DNA of 40,041 nt from Ruminococcus sp. (GCA_017620025.1 JAFZRF010000013.1:1-40041), one strand, 5' to 3'; counted from the first letter of the stretch, positions 7,720 through 16,735 are shown. The notes: generated by a model not told the origin, from the letters alone. Program-made: numbers and translations.

Positions 7720-8041
7720 ATGGGGCTTTTTGAATATTTCTCCACCAATTAACTCTTGAAGAATTATTGCGAAGGACCGGCAGAAAAGACAAGGAAGCCG
7801 CAGGAATGAAAGCTTTACATCGGAAGACGTCGTTCTTTCTTCCGGGGAAAAGGCAAGGAAAATATCTTTTTTGGCACTTCGTTCAGAGGGAAAATATCTT
7901 GTATACAGAGAATCAAGCGGCCTTGTAGTAAATGTAGCCGTTTATGCTTTCTGCAAGGGAGACCGGTATTTCTTCATAGATGATGATAATTCATGGCGTG
8001 CCGATTATGAAATGGAGCAGATCGCAAATTCTGTAGCATAA
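7720..8041 (+). pseudogene. Frameshifted remnant of a small gene
   Basis: Protein-like sequence is spread over three frames. From the ATG at 7720 the frame reads MGLFEYFSTN then stops; another frame continues LTLEELLRRTGRKDKEAAG; the third, open from 7760 to the TAA at 8041, reads NESFTSEDVVLSSGEKARK, then LALRSEGKYLVYRESSG and RYFFIDDDNSWRADYEMEQ. The last part has ordinary coding character but only a TTG (7871) as an early start. The simplest reading is a decayed gene with two frameshifts behind an intact promoter (7671) and terminator (8061-8089). A short real gene starting at TTG 7871, or sequencing error, are alternatives. Family not recognised. Confidence 0.45.
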
Positions 8042-8060
8042 TTTATAATTGTTATGTAAA

Positions 8061-8089
8061 ACAGCCCCTCCGTTCTCCGGAAGGGCTGT
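8061..8089. terminator. Bidirectional terminator
   Basis: ACAGCCC-C-TCCG pairs with CCGGA-A-GGGCTGT (one mismatch) around a 5-base loop. On the minus strand it is followed by TTTTAC and ends the VWA gene; on the plus strand ATTGTTT follows and it ends the remnant. Confidence 0.75.
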
Positions 8090-8094
8090 ATTGT

Positions 8095-8745
8095 TTACAT
8101 CTTTTTCCTGCGTGCGTTATCGGCTTCAACAGAGCATTTCCATTCCTTATTGACGCCCTTTTTGGATCTTACGCTGCTTACAGCACAGCTGACGGCTTCG
8201 TAGAGCACTTCTGTACCCAGGCAGTCGGCGTGATAGTCAACTGCATTTTCCGCACGGATACCGATAGAGCCTGCTGTCTCTGCTGCATCGATATTGGCGC
8301 CGAGGAATACAAATTCCCAGCCGTTTTCCTTCTGCATCTTTTCGATGAGCTTTTTCACGTCCTTGTGGCTGTATTTCCTGCTTGAATTCTCCATACCGTC
8401 AGTTGTGATAACGAACAGTGTCTTTTCCGGTACATCCTCCTTGCGTGCATACTTATGGATATTTGCAATGTGACGGACTGCGTCACCGACTGCATCGAGA
8501 AGAGCGGTACAGCCGGAAGGAACATAGTCCCGGTCAGTAAGCTTCGGAACATCTTCGAGCTTAACCCTGTCGTGGATGACTTTGGATTCATGGTTGAAGA
8601 AGACCGTTGACACAAGAGCCTCTCCCTCTTCGTTCTTCTGCTTTGCGATAAGAGAATTGAAGCCGCCGATGGTATCAGCGGTAAGCCCGCTCATTGAGCC
8701 GCTCTCATCAAGGATGAATACCAGTTCTGTAAGATTCTTTTTCAT
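8095..8745 (-). CDS. VWA-domain protein
   Basis: Cytoplasmic von Willebrand factor A domain protein of 216 residues without signal peptide. The metal-ion-dependent adhesion site is complete: D13-S15-S17 in LDESGSMSG, T80 in GCTALLDAV and D116 in ITTDGMENS. The fold covers most of the protein (residues 5-190); a basic tail ends in NARRKKM. The ATG at 8745 follows ACGGAGG; the in-frame ATG at 8787 lacks a ribosome-binding site. It lies 108 bases after a macrodomain gene in the same direction. Its ribosome-binding site can pair with an upstream complementary segment (8812-8830). Cytoplasmic VWA proteins usually mediate protein-protein contacts, for example with ATPases or in stress loci; the partner here is unknown. 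Confidence 0.87.
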   Translation of the reverse strand: MKKNLTELVFILDESGSMSGLTADTIGGFNSLIAKQKNEEGEALVSTVFFNHESKVIHDRVKLEDVPKLTDRDYVPSGCTALLDAVGDAVRHIANIHKYARKEDVPEKTLFVITTDGMENSSRKYSHKDVKKLIEKMQKENGWEFVFLGANIDAAETAGSIGIRAENAVDYHADCLGTEVLYEAVSCAVSSVRSKKGVNKEWKCSVEADNARRKKM

Positions 8746-8747
8746 AA

Positions 8748-8830
8748 TAATACCTCCGTTTTGATGTTTATTCGGAACCGCTTTCACGTTTCCTTACTGT
8801 AATTACAGTATACATCATCACGGAGGTATT
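8748..8830 (-). promoter_or_regulatory. Inverted repeat able to mask the VWA ribosome-binding site
   Basis: On the minus strand AATACCTCCGT (8820-8830) is the exact complement of ACGGAGGTATT (8748-8758), which contains the VWA Shine-Dalgarno sequence. Pairing extends through GATGT/ACATC, so 17 of 19 positions pair between 8748-8766 and 8812-8830. A read-through transcript from the macrodomain gene would carry both arms, while one starting at the -10 box TATACT (8807-8812) would lack the anti-Shine-Dalgarno arm. A 16-bp palindrome lies in the loop. Confidence 0.6.
8795..8810. promoter_or_regulatory. 16-bp perfect palindrome overlapping a -10 box
   Basis: TACTGTAATTACAGTA is a perfect palindrome. 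Its edge overlaps the minus-strand TATACT (8807-8812) of a possible VWA promoter whose -35 region is poor. This looks like an operator. The binding protein is unknown; the HTH-like tail of the upstream macrodomain protein is one candidate. Confidence 0.5.
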
Positions 8831-8853
8831 TTGGTCGCTTTAAAGGCGACAAA

Positions 8854-9927
8854 TCATGAGCCTATCAGACTCTGGTCAAAAGCAAACAGAGCCTCGTTGA
8901 TCTCGTAGATATTATAGTTGCTGCGTTCAATGAAATAGCGTATTATCAGATCAAATTTCAGACTGTCCGACAGGGCGAATCCTGCTTTTTTCAGCAGATC
9001 CTCGGTCTCGCCGAGATCAAGCTCAAGCGCTACGGCAAAGGCAACAGCCGTCTGCTTTTTAGGCTTGTAGTTCCTGTCGCTGCGTATCTTTGAAAAGAGC
9101 TTGCGGTCGATATTGGCTTTTTTATATGTCTCGACATCCGTCATGCCCTTTTCATCTATCAGCCGGAGCAGAGCCTCCGAGAAGGATTCATCATGCGTTT
9201 TCAGCATATCTTCAAGGTCGGCACTTGTTTCACAGCAGATATCCTCTTTGAGCATTAAAGGCGAAGCGTATTCTGCCTGGCTTTCCTTTTTCTTCCCGAA
9301 TAAACTGCTGCTTTTCGGCTTCAGCGGTGATGCGGCAGCATGATTCATTCCGGATGATTTGCAGTTCTTTCTGTTCCTTACGTCATTTTCTGCGCATTTT
9401 TTTGCGTAAGCATCGCTTATATACTGCCTTATCTCACCGACGATCCCGGAGCTTACCTCAAAGGAAGCCTTATCGAATATGACGAGTGTGATATCCATGT
9501 CGTATTTCTCAAGGAAGCTCCTGAATTCGGAAACCGCCGCATCAAGAGCCTTATCCTTCGGGTATCCGTATATGCCTGATGATATAAGAGGGAAGGCTAT
9601 ACTTTCACAGCCTTCAGACCGTGCAAGCTCAAGGGAATTCCTGTAGCATGAACGCAGGAGCTCTTCCTCGTTCCGGTCTCCGCCCTGCCATGCAGGACCT
9701 ACCGTATGTATTATATATTTACAGTCAAGAGCATATCCCTTTGTAAGCTTTGCTTCTCCTGTTCTGCAGCCGCCGAGAGTCCTGCATTCCTCGAGCAGCT
9801 CAGGTCCTGCGGCATGATGTATTGCGCCGTCAACTCCGCCTCCGCCGAGCAGTGATGAATTGGCAGCGTTTACTATCGCATCGGCACTGACCTTTGTAAT
9901 ATCGTTCCTGATGATCCTGAAAGGCAT
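8854..9927 (-). CDS. Macrodomain protein with HTH-like C-terminal domain
   Basis: A 357-residue protein whose first 165 residues form a MacroD-type ADP-ribose-binding domain. Visible motifs are NAAN (20-23), [14 protein letters not shown] (28-41), IIHTVGPAW (72-80) and [12 protein letters not shown] (112-123). Proteins of this type bind ADP-ribose and often remove it from proteins or hydrolyse O-acetyl-ADP-ribose. A Ser/Lys-rich linker (about 185-230) leads to a helical domain (245-357) with [20 protein letters not shown] and [19 protein letters not shown], which reads like an XRE-type helix-turn-helix followed by [20 protein letters not shown]. Start ATG follows GGAGG; promoter at 9960-9988. 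The VWA gene follows at 108 bases, so a two-gene unit is likely. Function as a regulator is inferred. Confidence 0.88.
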   Translation of the reverse strand: MPFRIIRNDITKVSADAIVNAANSSLLGGGGVDGAIHHAAGPELLEECRTLGGCRTGEAKLTKGYALDCKYIIHTVGPAWQGGDRNEEELLRSCYRNSLELARSEGCESIAFPLISSGIYGYPKDKALDAAVSEFRSFLEKYDMDITLVIFDKASFEVSSGIVGEIRQYISDAYAKKCAENDVRNRKNCKSSGMNHAAASPLKPKSSSLFGKKKESQAEYASPLMLKEDICCETSADLEDMLKTHDESFSEALLRLIDEKGMTDVETYKKANIDRKLFSKIRSDRNYKPKKQTAVAFAVALELDLGETEDLLKKAGFALSDSLKFDLIIRYFIERSNYNIYEINEALFAFDQSLIGS

Positions 9928-9959
9928 ACAAGCAACCTCCGTTCACTCTGATTTATAAA

Positions 9960-9988
9960 ATTATAGCATACCTGACGCAGATTATCAA
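9960..9988 (-). promoter_or_regulatory. Sigma-A promoter of the macrodomain gene
   Basis: TTGATA (9983-9988), 17-base spacer, TATAAT (9960-9965) with TGC before the -10 box, minus strand. Confidence 0.75.
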
Positions 9989-10046
9989 TACCTTGCCCTA
10001 TTCCATAACAGAGCACATCAGCATTCTTTCATACCGCCTGGTCCGG

Positions 10047-10880
10047 TTACATCTTCTTCAGAGGAATACAGATATAGCGTACAGCATCGGCAGGATCCTT
10101 CGTATCTGTAAGATAGACCTCCATTGAATAATTGCCTGCAAGAGTGTAACCCTGCAGGGCGGGAAGCCACTCCGTCCAGATCTGTGTATTGACCTTCTGC
10201 ATACTGTCAGGCAGAGGCCCTTTGCACGGGAACAGTGCCCACAGTCCGCCGGGGATCAGATATGTTTCGCAGCCGTCCGGAATATCCTCCCAGGGCTTGT
10301 ACAGGTCGGCGATCCAGTAGTCCAGATTTTTTCCGTCTTTGTCCGTACACAAGCCGAACATTCCCTCCAGCCCTTTACGGTCTGACATCCACTCTTTCCA
10401 GAATTCCGGGACTTCTCTGTAGGAAGTCTCAGCACAGAATCTCCTTCTGACACCTACGATAGTAAACGGTGCCTTTTCAACGATCTGATAGTCAAGCATA
10501 TTTCCGCCCTCCAATTTGATATTGATATGCACCGGAGCAAATGACCGCAGCCTGATCCCGGCTTCCCTTGCCTGAGCCGGAGTTATACAATGAAAACGCT
10601 GAAAGGCTTTTGCAAAGCTGTCGGGTGAATCGTAGCCGTACTTCACAGCAATGTCGATCACCTTATGATCAGAGCGGGAAAGATCCTGTGCTGCCAGTGT
10701 CATACGCCGTGCACGGATGTATTCTCCGACTGTCATTCCGCACAGAGCACCGAAGATACGCTGATAGTAAAACGGAGAAATTGCAGCATTCTGCGCAATT
10801 TCCTCGATGTTCAGCTCTTCCGTCAGATTCCGCTCAATATAGTCAATGGAAGCCTGAATTCCTTCGATCCAGCCTTTCAT
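10047..10880 (-). CDS. AraC-family regulator with GyrI-like effector domain
   Basis: A 277-residue transcription regulator. Residues 1-105 hold two helix-turn-helix motifs of the AraC/XylS type (NIEEIAQNAAISPFYYQRIF; KVIDIAVKYGYDSPDSFAKA, with the GYDSPDSFAKAFQ signature). Residues 125-277 form a GyrI/SOUL-like ligand-binding domain (DYQIVEKAPFTIVGVRRRF at the start, GNYSMEVYLTD near the end). The architecture matches Rob/BmrR-like multidrug or small-molecule sensors common in Clostridia. The ATG at 10880 has GGAAGGA upstream; the GTG at 10889 is too close to it. Its target cannot be inferred: no efflux gene is adjacent. Confidence 0.9.
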   Translation of the reverse strand: MKGWIEGIQASIDYIERNLTEELNIEEIAQNAAISPFYYQRIFGALCGMTVGEYIRARRMTLAAQDLSRSDHKVIDIAVKYGYDSPDSFAKAFQRFHCITPAQAREAGIRLRSFAPVHINIKLEGGNMLDYQIVEKAPFTIVGVRRRFCAETSYREVPEFWKEWMSDRKGLEGMFGLCTDKDGKNLDYWIADLYKPWEDIPDGCETYLIPGGLWALFPCKGPLPDSMQKVNTQIWTEWLPALQGYTLAGNYSMEVYLTDTKDPADAVRYICIPLKKM

Positions 10881-11002
10881 AACAGGCACTTCCTTCCGTT
10901 GCAGTTTAAGTATATCATTTCAGGACGCTTTTCTCCCGACAATCCCTGCACTTTTTGTCGGAGCGGGTACAGAACGTATCGCACTGATGACCGCAGTCCT
11001 CT

Positions 11003-13141
11003 TTATTGTTCATTTACCAGTCTGCGTCTCATGAAGCAGAGGTCAAATGTATCCAGTCTGCTGTCTGCATAAAGGTCGCCGGCTTTCCAGTCGGCAAGAC
11101 GGGTATCCGGTACGCCAAGCAGCCACTTCTGCAGCAGAACTGCATCGGCAATGCTGAATTTACCGTCACCGTTCACATCGCCCGCTGCCGTCTGAGCAGT
11201 CCATCCTGAGAGCGCTTTTACAGACGGTACCCATGCAGGCTTTGTTTCTCCGTTTTTCAGCGGGATGCAGGCTACTGAGATCGCTGCCTCTTTTGTATTC
11301 GTCAGATGAACGGCGAGCTTTCTGTACTCACTGTTATCCTTCTGATCGGGTACGACAGGGGAGGAGGGCAGAGCTTCGGCATTCATTGCAGTGAACCTGC
11401 CGCCTTCGCTGAGCAGACCCGTCCACAGCTTTTCGGAGCCGACGGTAATAACGGCGCTTCTGCCGTCATCAGCTACCTCTATCTGTCCCTTCGTGTGAGC
11501 AAACCAGTATATCTCACCGGGGGCATCAAGAGATATCTCATCCTGGATTATAACGCATTCCTTGTCCTTTATCATTTTCAGGCCGCGCACAACGCTTTCT
11601 GCGCCGCTCGGTTCGTATGCGGCGGTCAGATCGGTGACAGCAAAAGCTTCGTTTCCTCCGCTGAAGCGGCTGATAAGACATTCTGCACCTTCCTGCTGAT
11701 CGAGCTCTGCGGAGGGATTTATGACAATGGTGTTATGGCCTTCGGCTCTTATCCTGTAGGAATACTGACGGTTCGGAAGCTCATAGCTCTCATTGCCGAG
11801 ATCGGTAAAGAATCTTGCACCGTTCGACTCGATATAGAATGAACCTAAGTCGTAGTGGCCGTGATATTTGTATTTGTTTTCGCCGGCATGAAGAGCCGCC
11901 ACAATGCCGCTTTCATCCCAGGTATTCCTGAAGCTTGCGTTTGACGCTCCTTCTTCACCCCAGTCAGTGGGACTGTCCTTGGCTGAACCGGATGTCTTGT
12001 CCTCATCGATCCAGAGAAGATCGAGATAATTGAAGCTGTCGTCCTTTATCTTACCGAGACGAATGGCTGATATGTCGTATGAACGGAAATAATCACCCAG
12101 CCAGAGGAGAACTGCCCAGCCTGTATCACGGCTGTCACCGTCATCACCGAAACTGAAGGACTTTGAGGTGTTGGAACTCATATAGCGGATAAAATCAACA
12201 GATTTACGGAGCCCGTCAAAATCAGCAAGACCGTAGTCGGTTCCTGCGGCGCTTGTCAGTGCGGAGGAATTCAAGCCAAGATAATATGTTGCGTAATCCC
12301 AGTAGCCGAGTCCTTCACTGTATGTTCCGTCTTTTTCGCTGTAGGCACGGCGAACAAATGAATATGCTTCCTTATAGGCATAGGTGAGGACGTCAGAAGC
12401 GATGTCTCTTGCGTCGGCTTCATCTCCGACTGCAAGTGCGGCCATGCTTATGCTTCCGGTGCAGACAAGTTTCCAGTTATCGCCGGGAAAATCCTGATAC
12501 CAGCGGTATGTGCGGCTTCGCTGCTTGTCCTCAAAATCCTCCATGACCTGAGTGAGTCCTTTTTCGATCAGGCTTTTCCTGACGAAAGCTCTTTGCTCAT
12601 CGTTCATCCAGTTATATAGCCAGTCATAGCCGATCGCAAAGCCTGTACTCATTTCAGCGGTATCAAGAAAATGATACGGATTCCAGTCCTTGAAATTACC
12701 GGCTGCTTCAAGCTCTGCATAGCACCGGCGGGCATATTTTTCATCGCCGAAAATATTGTACGCCATTGCAAGCGCAGCAACACGGCGCTGTATTCTTTTT
12801 GAGGTTTCGAGAAGGCGTATCCCGTCGGGGATCTCATACTGACATACTGAAGTATCCAGTATCCTGTCAGCTTCCTTGCGCATTTTCTCAAGAAGAACGG
12901 CCGTTACCGAATCGTCTCCGATATGCGTTTTCAGTTTTTCAAATTTCTCCTCCGACATGATGATGCGCGGATGAGCATACATCCCGTTCTTTTCGATCAT
13001 ATCGCTGATAACCTTTTTGCCGTCAGTGAATTCGCCGTAGCTTTCTGGCTGTGAACCGGTATCCGCAGCAAAAGCCGAGCCCGGTATTATACCGATAACC
13101 ATGACCAGTACAAGCAGAATGATAAACATATGCTTTTTCAT
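11003..13141 (-). CDS. Dockerin-containing heparinase II/III-like polysaccharide lyase
   Basis: Secreted 712-residue enzyme. A signal peptide (1-27) is followed by an alpha-helical toroid region (about 40-370, with typical PYHFLDTAEMSTGFAIGYDW and FPGDNWKLVC), then the heparinase II/III-like beta-sandwich around residue 428 (HGHYDLGSFYIES, RAEGHNTIVINP), and a C-terminal type I dockerin at about 650-712 (GDVNGDGKFSIADAVLLQKW; LADWKAGDLYADSRLDTFD). Related enzymes cleave uronic-acid-containing polysaccharides by beta-elimination; the precise substrate is not readable. The start at 13141 follows GGGAGGG. The dockerin's close match to the one at 3702-5633 suggests both use the same cohesins. Promoter at 13189-13217. 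Confidence 0.87.
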   Translation of the reverse strand: MKKHMFIILLVLVMVIGIIPGSAFAADTGSQPESYGEFTDGKKVISDMIEKNGMYAHPRIIMSEEKFEKLKTHIGDDSVTAVLLEKMRKEADRILDTSVCQYEIPDGIRLLETSKRIQRRVAALAMAYNIFGDEKYARRCYAELEAAGNFKDWNPYHFLDTAEMSTGFAIGYDWLYNWMNDEQRAFVRKSLIEKGLTQVMEDFEDKQRSRTYRWYQDFPGDNWKLVCTGSISMAALAVGDEADARDIASDVLTYAYKEAYSFVRRAYSEKDGTYSEGLGYWDYATYYLGLNSSALTSAAGTDYGLADFDGLRKSVDFIRYMSSNTSKSFSFGDDGDSRDTGWAVLLWLGDYFRSYDISAIRLGKIKDDSFNYLDLLWIDEDKTSGSAKDSPTDWGEEGASNASFRNTWDESGIVAALHAGENKYKYHGHYDLGSFYIESNGARFFTDLGNESYELPNRQYSYRIRAEGHNTIVINPSAELDQQEGAECLISRFSGGNEAFAVTDLTAAYEPSGAESVVRGLKMIKDKECVIIQDEISLDAPGEIYWFAHTKGQIEVADDGRSAVITVGSEKLWTGLLSEGGRFTAMNAEALPSSPVVPDQKDNSEYRKLAVHLTNTKEAAISVACIPLKNGETKPAWVPSVKALSGWTAQTAAGDVNGDGKFSIADAVLLQKWLLGVPDTRLADWKAGDLYADSRLDTFDLCFMRRRLVNEQ

Positions 13142-13188
13142 TGATATCCCTCCCTGAATCAGATGAATAAAGAATGGTCTATATATAT

Positions 13189-13217
13189 AATATACCACAA
13201 TTATCGGCATATTTCAA
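13189..13217 (-). promoter_or_regulatory. Promoter of the heparinase-like gene
   Basis: TTGAAA (13212-13217), 17-base spacer, TATATT (13189-13194) on the minus strand. In the rest of the 13142-13466 gap I see no gene and no convincing plus-strand promoter for the LRR gene. Confidence 0.65.
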
Positions 13218-13466
13218 GCTTTTCTGCAACAGGTTACCGGATGGAAGAGAGAATCGCATAAACGTGCATCTGTTTTTATGGCGGCATAATATACAAAGAA
13301 AACGGTCGTGTTTTGTGCATTGATACAAAGTGTTTCTCAAAAAGTAAAAACCTGACACTTTTCAGACATTTATATAACAGAAGCTTTTACAGATGCAGCA
13401 TATAATACCTGTACACATTATACCAGTGATGTTTACGGCATCATTATCAACGAAGGAGTGACTGAT

Positions 13467-16400
13467 ATGTTATTCAGAAGATTTACAGCAGCAGTGCTCG
13501 CCCTGACATTAACAGGCGGAGCATTCTTATCATCGGCAGGAGACTGCCCGGTATTCCCGGTCAGCTATGCGGAGGAAGATATAGTCATTACCGGTCAGGG
13601 CCATGACTATATCTCTGTAACCGCAGGAGGACTGAACTACCTTGTCTTTGAGAAATCAGCGTGGCTGAACGGCTGTGATCCGGCGCTGAAAGGTGAGGTG
13701 AACATACCCGCAGAGATAATGGGGGTGCCTGTTGTCTGCATAACTTATGCGGCTTTCAGCGACAGGACAGACATAGTATCGGTGACTATACCTGATTCTG
13801 TTACCGAGATACAGTCAAAGGCATTCAGGAACTGTTCCGGTCTGACATCGGTCAGCATCCCGGCTTCTTTAACGAAGATAGGGGAGTTAATGTTTTCGGG
13901 CTGTTCCTCTCTGACATCGGTGACCATACCGGATTCCGTTACCGGTATAGGCACCGCTGCCTTTGCCGGATGTACAAGCCTTTCATCTGTTACGATACCG
14001 GATTCGGTCACCAGTATAGGCGGCAGTGCGTTCTCTGAGTGTACAGCCCTTACATCTGTAATATTACCGGCTTCTGTCCACTGGATAGACGACAGAGCGT
14101 TTGAGCTTTGTTCCGCCCTTGAGTCGATAACCATAAAGTCGCCTTGCTGCCGGATATCTCCGGAAGCTGATACGATCTGCAGCAGCGAGGATCCCGATGC
14201 GGATCACAATAACCGGTGTAAGTTCAACGGAACGATCAAAGGCTACGAAAATTCAACAGCACAGATGTACGCCGAGCATTTCGGTTATAGATTTGAATCC
14301 CTCGGCGCTGCGCCTATGATAGAAGATCCCGAAATAAGCACAGAGCCTTATGCCGAAGTTCTGAAGGATTCTCTGATATTCCGTGTCTTCTCCGATCATG
14401 CAGAGCTGGCCCACACTTATATGCCCGGTGAAGAGCTCGTCATTCCGGAAACGGTCAATGGTGTTCCGGTTACTGTGATAGGAGATGCAGCGTTGCTGCA
14501 GACTTATTTCACATCTGTAAGCATCCCGGATACGGTCACAAGTATAGGCGAAAATGCGTTTTGCAACAGCAGAGGCTTTTCATCTCTGGAGATACCCGAC
14601 TCGGTCACAAGCATAGGCAGGTCTGCATTCGACGGCTGCGGTTTTACATCGGTCACTATACCTGACTCGGTCACAAGCATAGGTAAGTATGCATTCTATG
14701 AATGCGACCTTGAATCGGTCACTATACCCGATTCAGTTACAAGCATAGACGAGGATACTTTTTTCGGGTGTTCAGAACTGGAATCTGTAACGATACCTGA
14801 TTCCGTGACCGATATAGGAATGGAAGCATTTGAGGGATGCAGCAGCCTTAAAGAAGTGGAGCTCCCGTCATCACTGACAAGTATAGCGAAATGGTGTTTC
14901 GGATTCTGTAGAGCTCTTGAGAAAGTCACTATTCCCGATTCGGTAACAAGTATAGGTGAAGGTGCGTTCTGGGAATGTGAAAGCCTTTCATCTCTGGAGA
15001 TACCTGACTCGGTCACAAGCATAGACGGGCGTGCATTCTACAACTGCGGTCTTAAATCGATCACTATACCCGATTCTGTTACTGTAATAGAATCTGAATT
15101 ATTCGCTTACTGTACTGAACTTGAAGCGGTCACTATCCCTGATTCAGTCACGGCGATCGAGGCCTGTGCGTTCAAGGACTGCAGAAGCCTCAGATCGGTT
15201 ACTATCCCTGATTCTGTCACGTCGATAGGCAGTCATTGTTTCTGGGACTGTGAAAGCCTTGAAGAGATCATCATTCCCGCTTCTGTTACAGATATATCCG
15301 AAGGTGCATTCTGGAGTACACCGTGGCTGAAGGAAAGACAGAAGGAAGATCCTCTTGTTGTAGTGAACGGCATATTGATAGACGGAACTGCTGTCAGCAC
15401 GGAAGATGTTATCATACCCGATACAGTGGAACGTATCGGCGCTATGGCATTTGTAAACTGCAGCACTGCCGTATCTGTGACCATACCCGATACTGTCAGG
15501 GAGATCGGCTGGAATACATTCTCTGGCTGCGAAAACCTCTCATCGGTAACGATACCGGATTCTGTCAGCAGGATCGGAAACGGAGCATTTAGAAACTGTA
15601 CGAATCTTCTCAGCGTAACTATCCCCGCTGCTGTTTCAGAGATAGCGCCAAGGACGTTCAAGGAATGCAAGAAGCTGAAGACAATAAGTATACCTGATAC
15701 AGTCACAGTCATAGGCGATGACGCTTTTTCCGGCACTGAATGGCTGAAGGACAGACAGAAGGAAGATCCGCTGGTAATAGTAAACGGTATGCTTATAGAC
15801 GGAACAACGTGTACCGGCGCTGTTACCGTACCCGATACTGTAAAGAGGATATGCGATTCGGCATTCTATATGAGTAATGTCACATCGGTCACTGTTCCCG
15901 CATCTGTGAAGAATATAGGCTGTTATGCATTCTATTACTGCGATGAGCTTGAAACAGTGACGATACTGGATCCCGACTGTGATATATATGACGGAAAGGA
16001 AGTTTTCAGAGGAACAGACAAGTCAGGCGATCTTGACATATGGTATTTCGAAGGCACTATCCGCGGCTATGAAGGCTCTGCTGCTCAGAAACACGCTGAG
16101 AAGTACGGGTATAAGTTTGAGTCCCTCGGTGCAGCGCCCGCAGCAGCCGGAACAGAAATTCTTCCCGTTACTACGACATCAGGAAAAACAGCAGTTACCA
16201 CAACAACGACAGCATCGACCTCAAAACCGGCAGGCAAGACAACGACAACCTCGACTGCGAAGCCGGCAGACAAGACTACAGCGGCGACCACAACAGCAAA
16301 AACAGTCACAACGGCGACGACTACTGAATCAACGGCTGCAACGGAAAAAGTGCCTGAACCGGCCGGCACTGAGACTGTCGGCACGGTAGCTGCCGGAGAC

Positions 16401-16631
16401 GTAAACTCCGACGGCAGCACAGATTCAACGGATGCTTCCGAGATACTGCTTATCTATGCGCAGATATCAACAGGAGAAAACATCCTGACTGACGAGATAA
16501 AGGCCGCAGCCGATATCAACGGCGACGGACTTGTGGATTCCGCCGACGCATCACTGGTACTCGAATACTATGCCTACGTTTCCACAGGCGGAACTGATAC
16601 CGCTGATGTATACTTCGACAGCAAGCAATAA
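13467..16631 (+). CDS. BspA-type leucine-rich-repeat protein with dockerin
   Basis: Secreted 1054-residue protein. A signal peptide (1-37) is followed by two blocks of LRR_5/BspA (TpLRR) repeats of about 23 residues with consensus VTIPDSVTSIGxxAFxxCxxL, roughly residues 85-235 and 330-840; these form a ligand-binding solenoid and are known from bacterial surface and adhesion proteins. Each block is followed by a similar non-LRR stretch (KGYENSTAQMYAEHFGYRFE; RGYEGSAAQKHAEKYGYKFE). A Thr/Lys-rich linker (about 895-965) leads to a type I dockerin (977-1045: GDVNSDGSTDSTDASEILL, DINGDGLVDSADASLVLEYY). The ATG at 13467 follows GAAGGAG. Because many repeats share codons the DNA is internally repetitive. 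It probably docks on the cellulosome or cell surface to bind substrate or host protein; it has no catalytic domain. Confidence 0.9.
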   Translation: MLFRRFTAAVLALTLTGGAFLSSAGDCPVFPVSYAEEDIVITGQGHDYISVTAGGLNYLVFEKSAWLNGCDPALKGEVNIPAEIMGVPVVCITYAAFSDRTDIVSVTIPDSVTEIQSKAFRNCSGLTSVSIPASLTKIGELMFSGCSSLTSVTIPDSVTGIGTAAFAGCTSLSSVTIPDSVTSIGGSAFSECTALTSVILPASVHWIDDRAFELCSALESITIKSPCCRISPEADTICSSEDPDADHNNRCKFNGTIKGYENSTAQMYAEHFGYRFESLGAAPMIEDPEISTEPYAEVLKDSLIFRVFSDHAELAHTYMPGEELVIPETVNGVPVTVIGDAALLQTYFTSVSIPDTVTSIGENAFCNSRGFSSLEIPDSVTSIGRSAFDGCGFTSVTIPDSVTSIGKYAFYECDLESVTIPDSVTSIDEDTFFGCSELESVTIPDSVTDIGMEAFEGCSSLKEVELPSSLTSIAKWCFGFCRALEKVTIPDSVTSIGEGAFWECESLSSLEIPDSVTSIDGRAFYNCGLKSITIPDSVTVIESELFAYCTELEAVTIPDSVTAIEACAFKDCRSLRSVTIPDSVTSIGSHCFWDCESLEEIIIPASVTDISEGAFWSTPWLKERQKEDPLVVVNGILIDGTAVSTEDVIIPDTVERIGAMAFVNCSTAVSVTIPDTVREIGWNTFSGCENLSSVTIPDSVSRIGNGAFRNCTNLLSVTIPAAVSEIAPRTFKECKKLKTISIPDTVTVIGDDAFSGTEWLKDRQKEDPLVIVNGMLIDGTTCTGAVTVPDTVKRICDSAFYMSNVTSVTVPASVKNIGCYAFYYCDELETVTILDPDCDIYDGKEVFRGTDKSGDLDIWYFEGTIRGYEGSAAQKHAEKYGYKFESLGAAPAAAGTEILPVTTTSGKTAVTTTTTASTSKPAGKTTTTSTAKPADKTTAATTTAKTVTTATTTESTAATEKVPEPAGTETVGTVAAGDVNSDGSTDSTDASEILLIYAQISTGENILTDEIKAAADINGDGLVDSADASLVLEYYAYVSTGGTDTADVYFDSKQ

Positions 16632-16648
16632 ACAGCACTAAAGAAAAA

Positions 16649-16681
16649 CAAACCGTCCATGTGTATGGGCGGTTTGTTTTT
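16649..16681. terminator. Bidirectional terminator between convergent genes
   Basis: CAAACCG-T-CCA pairs with TGG-G-CGGTTTG around a 6-base loop; TTTTT follows on the plus strand and T runs on the minus strand. It ends the LRR-dockerin gene and the PPOX operon. Confidence 0.8.
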
Positions 16682-16735
16682 GACAGTCATTTTTTTACGG
16701 GCATTTCAAGGCAATACCGTACAGTGCCGTATAGC

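Noticed and set aside
7520-7792. 90-codon minus-strand frame next to the 7173-7523 gene
   Set aside because: It covers two promoters and a hairpin, lacks a ribosome-binding site, and its stop overlaps the start of the real gene.
15233-15736. Long antisense frames within the LRR gene (also 13745-14134, 14696-15022)
   Set aside because: They arise because the repeated codons of the VTIPDSVTSIG unit read open on the other strand. No ribosome-binding sites are seen.
13467-16130. The internal DNA repeats as a possible CRISPR or satellite array
   Set aside because: Repeats keep reading frame, have a period of about 69 bases and vary at synonymous positions, so they are protein repeats.
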